NCBI RefSeq assembly: GCF_025466085.1 | Contig: NZ_JANLOD010000006.1 | Span: 62,001-126,000, forward strand | Direction of reading: 5' to 3' | DNA from: Pseudomonas sp. 14P_8.1_Bac3 | GTDB lineage: Bacteria; Pseudomonadota; Gammaproteobacteria; Pseudomonadales; Pseudomonadaceae | Length of the DNA: 64,000 nucleotides | Shown: piece by piece, positions 60,470 through 64,000 of the stretch | Position numbering within the stretch: the first letter of the stretch is position 1 | Layout: each line of letters starts with the position of its first letter | Made by a program: the position numbers and the translations under genes | The notes under the pieces: generated by a model | Databases searched by the model: none | Told to the model about the DNA's origin: nothing | Seen by the model: the letters and a program-made list of their open reading frames with translations, nothing else

Positions 60470-60781
60470 ATGATTTATGAAATCGCTGTGCTCCCCGTTC
60501 ACAAAGCACACATTGAAACGTTCAGACGCGCATTTGCCGAGGTTGCTCATTTGCTCAGTCGCGCAAAGGGTTACGGCGGCCACGTGCTCGCGCAAGGAAT
60601 CGAAACACCCCAGGTATTCAACCTGATCGTGCGATGGCAATCACTCGAGGATCACACGCCCGGCTTCGAAGCGAGTGACGACCATCAGATGTTCATGAAC
60701 GGCCTGGAGGCCTATTTTTCGGACGAACCGACGGTCTACCATATCGAGGGAGAGGCTTTTACCACCGGCCCTGAGTTGTAG
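60470..60781 (+). CDS. Antibiotic biosynthesis monooxygenase (ABM)-domain protein
   Basis: 103 aa with AAGGATC upstream. Dimeric alpha/beta barrel: MIYEIAVLPVHKAHIETFRR, then FNLIVRWQSLEDHTPGF. Small ABM proteins include quinol monooxygenases such as YgiN, which pair naturally with a quinone oxidoreductase like the one encoded upstream. Probable operon with 59454-60443. Confidence 0.83.
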   Translation: MIYEIAVLPVHKAHIETFRRAFAEVAHLLSRAKGYGGHVLAQGIETPQVFNLIVRWQSLEDHTPGFEASDDHQMFMNGLEAYFSDEPTVYHIEGEAFTTGPEL

Positions 60782-60790
60782 CGATCGGAT

Positions 60791-60836
60791 TTGATCTGAC
60801 AGTTACCCGCTTTGAAGCCTGTGACTGTCAGGTCAA
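60791..60836. terminator. Hairpin after the ABM gene
   Basis: TTGATCTGACAGT / ACTGTCAGGTCAA: 13-bp stem with one G-T pair and a 20-nt loop, 9 bp after the ABM stop. Confidence 0.6.
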
Positions 60837-60849
60837 GGTCGGCTGTTCG

Positions 60850-61100
60850 TCAGGATGATTTTATCGATCCAGATGTTCTTGTCACCGTCAGCTTCAAGTC
60901 GCTTTCGGGCGCACCGATGACACTCCCCAGATAGCTTCCCAGGGGTGCGGCCACGACCGTTGCCAACGCATTGCCGCCGTTGAAAATTGCCAGGGCTTGG
61001 GCACGCTATGGGACGGGACCAGGCGCATGGCCATTGCCGCCGACATCGACCAGAACCCGCCAATCACCACGCCGATCAGTGCCCGGCCCACCATGTACAC
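60850..61100 (-). pseudogene. MFS transporter fragment (NepI-like), frameshifted
   Basis: The minus strand reads MYMVGRALIGVVIGGFWSMS and AMRLVPSHSVPK in one frame, then after a one-base deletion ALAIFNGGNALATVVAAPLG and SYLGSVIG in another. These are successive parts of an inner-membrane MFS protein of the NepI (purine ribonucleoside exporter) type. Start, most TMs and C-terminus are missing, and two stops precede the fragment. It is a decayed gene remnant. Confidence 0.8.
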
Positions 61101-61177
61101 CGTTTAGTTTGCTACGGGTCAGTTGCAGCGTTTCCAACACGCCGCAATCGGCCCAACGTTTGGTCTGCGACGACCCT

Positions 61178-61888
61178 TCAACTTCCCGAAAACCGATCCC
61201 GGCTGTTCGTTAAATGCAGCACCATCGCTGCCCGCGCCGCATCGGGATCCTGGCGCTTGATCGCGTTGAATATCGCTTCATGCTCCAGGTTCGCCACGTA
61301 CCCCAATTGCGAAAAGTCAGCGCCACCGCGCTCGTCGACCTTCACCTGAGTACGCGGGATCATCGCGTTGCCCAAGTGCTGCATGATCTCGGTGAAAAAG
61401 GTATTGCCGGTAGCCTCGGCAATCAGTTGATGAAAGCGCTTGTCCTCCTCCACGCAACTGTCGTTATTGGCCAACGACGCCTGGTAGTCGCTCAAGGCCT
61501 GACGCATACGGGAGAGTTGATCGTCGGTTCGGCGGACCGCTGCCAGCGCAACGGCCTGTACCTCCAGCCCCAAACGCAGCTCAAGCATGTTTCTGACACT
61601 GGCCACGGTGTCCACATGCAGGCGCAGTCCTGACCGCGATTGCTGCTCCAGCACAAACGTCCCTATGCCGTGCCGTGTTTCCACGAGCCCGGAAGCCTGT
61701 AGCTTGGAGATAGCCTCCCTGACCACGGTGCGGCTCACGCCATGCTCGGAAACGATGGTGCTTTCCGAAGGCAGTTTTTCGCCGGGGTGTAATTGCCCGA
61801 GCAAGATGCGCTGTGTCAGCGCTTCAACCAAGCCTTGAGCCAGATTAGCGGAACGTCTGCGGACCGGAACCCCACCTTCACTTTGCAT
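61178..61888 (-). CDS. GntR-family regulator, FCD (FadR-like) subgroup
   Basis: 236 aa from ATG 61888 (MQSEGGVPVRRRSANLAQGL). wHTH: LTQRILLGQLHPGEKLPSES, then HGVSRTVVREAISKLQASGL; FCD domain with NDSCVEEDKRFHQLIAEATG. It is divergent from gudP-gudD and is the likely repressor, binding the TTGTATGACAA sites in the 413-bp gap. The ligand is probably glucarate/galactarate or a product. Confidence 0.92.
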   Translation of the reverse strand: MQSEGGVPVRRRSANLAQGLVEALTQRILLGQLHPGEKLPSESTIVSEHGVSRTVVREAISKLQASGLVETRHGIGTFVLEQQSRSGLRLHVDTVASVRNMLELRLGLEVQAVALAAVRRTDDQLSRMRQALSDYQASLANNDSCVEEDKRFHQLIAEATGNTFFTEIMQHLGNAMIPRTQVKVDERGGADFSQLGYVANLEHEAIFNAIKRQDPDAARAAMVLHLTNSRDRFSGS

Positions 61889-61987
61889 TTTTTTGAGTCC
61901 GAAAAAGTTAGCTTTCAAGAGCTTAACACCTGCCAAGGGGTTGCTGGCTAACGTAGGCGTGCTCTGCCCAGCCTACGAGCAATTTCG

Positions 61988-62005
61988 TTCAACTTGTATG
62001 ACAAC
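61988..62005. promoter_or_regulatory. FadR-type operator 1
   Basis: TTCAACTTGTATGACAAC contains TTGT-ATG-ACAA, matching the TNGTNNNACNA pattern of FCD-type GntR regulators with 4-bp arms. Confidence 0.55.
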
Positions 62006-62186
62006 ATATCCCATAAGCATCGCTCGCCCGGTAACTGTCGATCTCTCCGTATGCGCCACCCTGCTGATCTCCTTCACAAAAAAAAAAGTGAAATAGCTAG
62101 CAACTACGGAACCAAAATAGCTTAAATAACTTTTATCAGCTTCCATTATGCAAACAAAAACAGATCGCCGCATTGTGAAGAAAAAA

Positions 62187-62204
62187 TTCAACTTGTATGA
62201 TGTC
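62187..62204. promoter_or_regulatory. FadR-type operator 2
   Basis: Second copy of TTCAACTTGTATGA followed by TGTC; the right arm is degraded relative to copy 1. It lies about 100 bp before the gudP ATG. Confidence 0.45.
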
Positions 62205-62301
62205 TATCAACGTGACGCATCAGGCATCTCAACGAAAACAAGCGATACAGCCATCGGCATCACGCTCAAACCCGCATAAAAATAATCAGTGGGAGATTTG
62301 A

Positions 62302-63666
62302 ATGGTGAACAATTCAAGCAATGCATCTGTCGTTCCAGAAGGTGACTCGGTACTCGCGCGCGCCGTGAGCAAAGTGAAGAGGCATGTCCTGCCACTCTTC
62401 GTCATCATGTTCATCCTCAACTACATCGACCGGGTCAATATCGGTTTCGTGCGCACGCACATGGAACATGATCTCGGCATCGGCGCTGCGGCCTACGGGC
62501 TGGGTGCTGGCCTGTTCTTCATCGGCTACGCCCTCTTCGAAGTGCCTTCCAACATGCTCCTGCAAAAAGTCGGAGCGCGCATCTGGCTGACCCGGATCAT
62601 GTTCACCTGGGGCATCGTCGCCACGATGATGGCGTTCATCCAGAACGAAACCCATTTCTACATCCTGCGCTTCCTGCTGGGCGTCGCTGAAGCGGGCTTC
62701 TTTCCCGGCGTGATTTACTACTTCACTCGCTGGTTGCCAGGCGTCGAACGCGGCAAGGCCATCGCCATTTTCCTCAGTGGTTCCGCGGTTGCTTCGCTGA
62801 TTTCAGGCCCGCTGTCCGGTGCCCTGTTGCAAATTGAAGGCTTCGGTTTTCACGGCTGGCAATGGATGTTCGCTATTGAAGGCCTGGCCTCTGTGGCGCT
62901 GGGCTTCTTTGTCTGGTTCTGGCTTGACTCCAAACCGCATGACGCCAAATGGATGAGCCTTGAAGAACAGGATGCCCTGGTGGACGCCATCGAGCAGGAG
63001 CAGCGTCAGCGCGAAGCGCTGACCACCGTCAAACCAACCATTGGCAAACTGCTCAAGGATCGCCAGATCCTGCTGTTTTGCGCCTTGTACTTCTGCATTC
63101 AGTTGACCATCTACGCCGCCACCTTCTGGCTCCCCAGCATCATCAAGAAGATGGGCGACCTGACTGACGTGCAGGTGGGTTTCTTCAACTCGATTCCCTG
63201 GCTGATCTCGATCATCGCCATGTACGCCTTCGCTTCGCTGTCGGGCAAATTCAAGTTCCAGCAGGCCTGGGTCGCGGCTGCGCTGTTGATTGCAGCAGCC
63301 GGCATGTTCATGTCCACCAGCGGCGGGCCGATCTTCGCCTTCGTCGCCATCTGTTTTGCCGCCATTGGCTTCAAGTCCGCCTCTTCGTTGTTCTGGCCAA
63401 TTCCCCAAGGCTATCTGGATGCGCGGATCGCCGCCGCCGTCATCGCACTGATCAACTCGATCGGCAACCTGGGCGGTTTCGCGGCACCGACAACCTTTGG
63501 CTTCCTCGAACAGACAACCGGTTCGATCCAGGGTGGCCTTTATGGCCTGGCCGGCACCTCGGTGCTCGCCGCGATCCTGGTGTTCTTTGCCAAGACTTCG
63601 CCAACACCATCAGCCCTGCTGACGCCGCCGACGCCCCTTGCAACAGGCGCGACCGTCAGCAAATAA
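62302..63666 (+). CDS. gudP: D-glucarate/galactarate MFS transporter (ACS family)
   Basis: 454 aa, twelve TMs. The first TM has the anion:cation symporter signature FILNYIDRVNIGFVRTHM, then GYALFEVPSNMLLQKVGAR and FLLGVAEAGFFPGVIYYFT. Highly typical of GudP/GarP transporters. It lies 48 bp before the glucarate dehydratase gene, which supports the substrate assignment. Confidence 0.9.
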   Translation: MVNNSSNASVVPEGDSVLARAVSKVKRHVLPLFVIMFILNYIDRVNIGFVRTHMEHDLGIGAAAYGLGAGLFFIGYALFEVPSNMLLQKVGARIWLTRIMFTWGIVATMMAFIQNETHFYILRFLLGVAEAGFFPGVIYYFTRWLPGVERGKAIAIFLSGSAVASLISGPLSGALLQIEGFGFHGWQWMFAIEGLASVALGFFVWFWLDSKPHDAKWMSLEEQDALVDAIEQEQRQREALTTVKPTIGKLLKDRQILLFCALYFCIQLTIYAATFWLPSIIKKMGDLTDVQVGFFNSIPWLISIIAMYAFASLSGKFKFQQAWVAAALLIAAAGMFMSTSGGPIFAFVAICFAAIGFKSASSLFWPIPQGYLDARIAAAVIALINSIGNLGGFAAPTTFGFLEQTTGSIQGGLYGLAGTSVLAAILVFFAKTSPTPSALLTPPTPLATGATVSK

Positions 63667-63714
63667 CACCCCACCCTATTGATTGCTGAACAACCTTATC
63701 CGCAGGAACCTGCC

Positions 63715-64000
63715 ATGAACGCTGAACACGCTGCCAACACCACCCGAACACCTGTCGTCACCAGTTTTCAGGTCGTACCCGTCGCCGGCCACGACAGCAT
63801 GCTGTTGAACCTGAGCGGCGCCCACGGCCCGTTTTTCACCCGCAACATCGTGATTATCAAAGACAGCTGCGGTAACACCGGCGTCGGCGAAGTGCCGGGT
63901 GGCGAGCGCATACGCGAAACGCTTGAAGACGCTCGTAGCCTGGTCATGGGCCAGCCCATTGGTCAGTACCAACGCATCCTCAACCAGATGCGTAGCACCT
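63715..64000 (+). CDS. gudD: Glucarate dehydratase, N-terminal part (cut by window edge)
   Basis: First 95 residues of an enolase-superfamily protein: [57 protein letters not shown], which are characteristic of GudD. RBS CAGGAA is upstream. It dehydrates D-glucarate to 5-keto-4-deoxyglucarate. The rest of the gene lies beyond 64000. Confidence 0.93.
   Translation, partial: MNAEHAANTTRTPVVTSFQVVPVAGHDSMLLNLSGAHGPFFTRNIVIIKDSCGNTGVGEVPGGERIRETLEDARSLVMGQPIGQYQRILNQMRST

Larger units (their letters stand above)
61889..62301. other. 413-bp divergent promoter region (GntR / gudP)
   Basis: No gene is seen. It holds a 14-bp exact direct repeat TTCAACTTGTATGA (61988-62001 and 62187-62200) and an A-run near 62080-62088. 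The gudP RBS is GGGAG at 62291-62295. Confidence 0.6.

Noticed and set aside
1..64000. CRISPR arrays, IS elements, tRNA or rRNA genes
   Set aside because: No regularly spaced repeats, transposase motifs, terminal inverted repeats or cloverleaf features were seen on reading both strands.

Overview
The window looks like a chromosomal accessory region of a Pseudomonas, probably of the P. fluorescens group. I infer this from the GC-rich coding style, the dense operons, the many LysR/GntR/TetR/AraC regulators, the OprB-type porins, the HBM-like chemoreceptor, and the glucarate genes at the right edge. I see no tRNA, rRNA, IS element, phage gene or CRISPR array. Most of the first 52 kb is catabolic: esterase-type hydrolases, two sets of oxygenases with ring-cleavage enzymes, a CoA-linked lower pathway with its own pyruvate dehydrogenase complex, and uptake and export systems.

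Layout. (1) 1-6.2 kb: two paralogous CocE/NonD-family hydrolases with an unusual shared N-terminal domain, a divergent TetR regulator and an NTF2-like protein. (2) 6.3-8.2 kb: two tandem LysR paralogues. (3) 8.4-19.1 kb, minus strand: SDR, SMP-30 lactonase, two small VOC proteins, an EthD-like protein, an NTF2-like protein, an RND/MMPL transporter, a YCF48-type protein, DUF1329 and DUF1302. (4) 19.5-26.2 kb, minus: LysR, GST, FAH-family hydrolase, flavin reductase with a C-terminal MarR-like domain, a homoprotocatechuate-2,3-dioxygenase-like enzyme, a CMD-family protein and an HpaB-type monooxygenase. (5) 26.4-36.4 kb, minus: CitE-like lyase, CaiB CoA-transferase, acyl-CoA dehydrogenase, MaoC-type hydratase, then lpdA-aceF-aceE. 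(6) 36.5-44.3 kb, minus: chemoreceptor, NmrA-like protein, a third CocE-type hydrolase, OprB-like porin and MFS transporter. (7) 44.7-51.9 kb: GntR regulator divergent from FAH hydrolase, VOC dioxygenase, MhpA-type hydroxylase, porin and MFS transporter. (8) 52-64 kb: mixed genes, namely LysR/LysE, an FeS-type photolyase, AraC regulators, a threonine dehydratase-like enzyme, a methionine aminopeptidase with a ParD-like protein, an ArsR/quinone oxidoreductase unit, an MFS pseudogene, and a FadR-type regulator with gudP and the start of gudD.

The most striking regulatory observation is one operator design, TCAAC-N4-GTTGA, present at three promoters with identical geometry: the operator overlaps the -35 hexamer and a -10 follows 17 bp later. 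The three promoters precede CocE hydrolase 1, CocE hydrolase 2 (plus the NTF2-like gene) and the MFS-porin-CocE3-NmrA operon. All three CocE hydrolases, an outer-membrane porin and an inner-membrane transporter may therefore form one TetR regulon spread over 44 kb.

Functional reading (inference). The CocE enzymes would release a substrate from an ester or amide. Two oxygenase / extradiol dioxygenase / FAH-hydrolase modules would open aromatic rings. The CaiB/ACAD/MaoC/CitE set resembles the itaconate/citramalyl-CoA pathway and would give acetyl-CoA plus pyruvate, which the co-located PDH complex could oxidise. The DUF1302-DUF1329-YCF48-RND set would handle transport of a hydrophobic compound across the envelope. 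The substrate cannot be read from the sequence.
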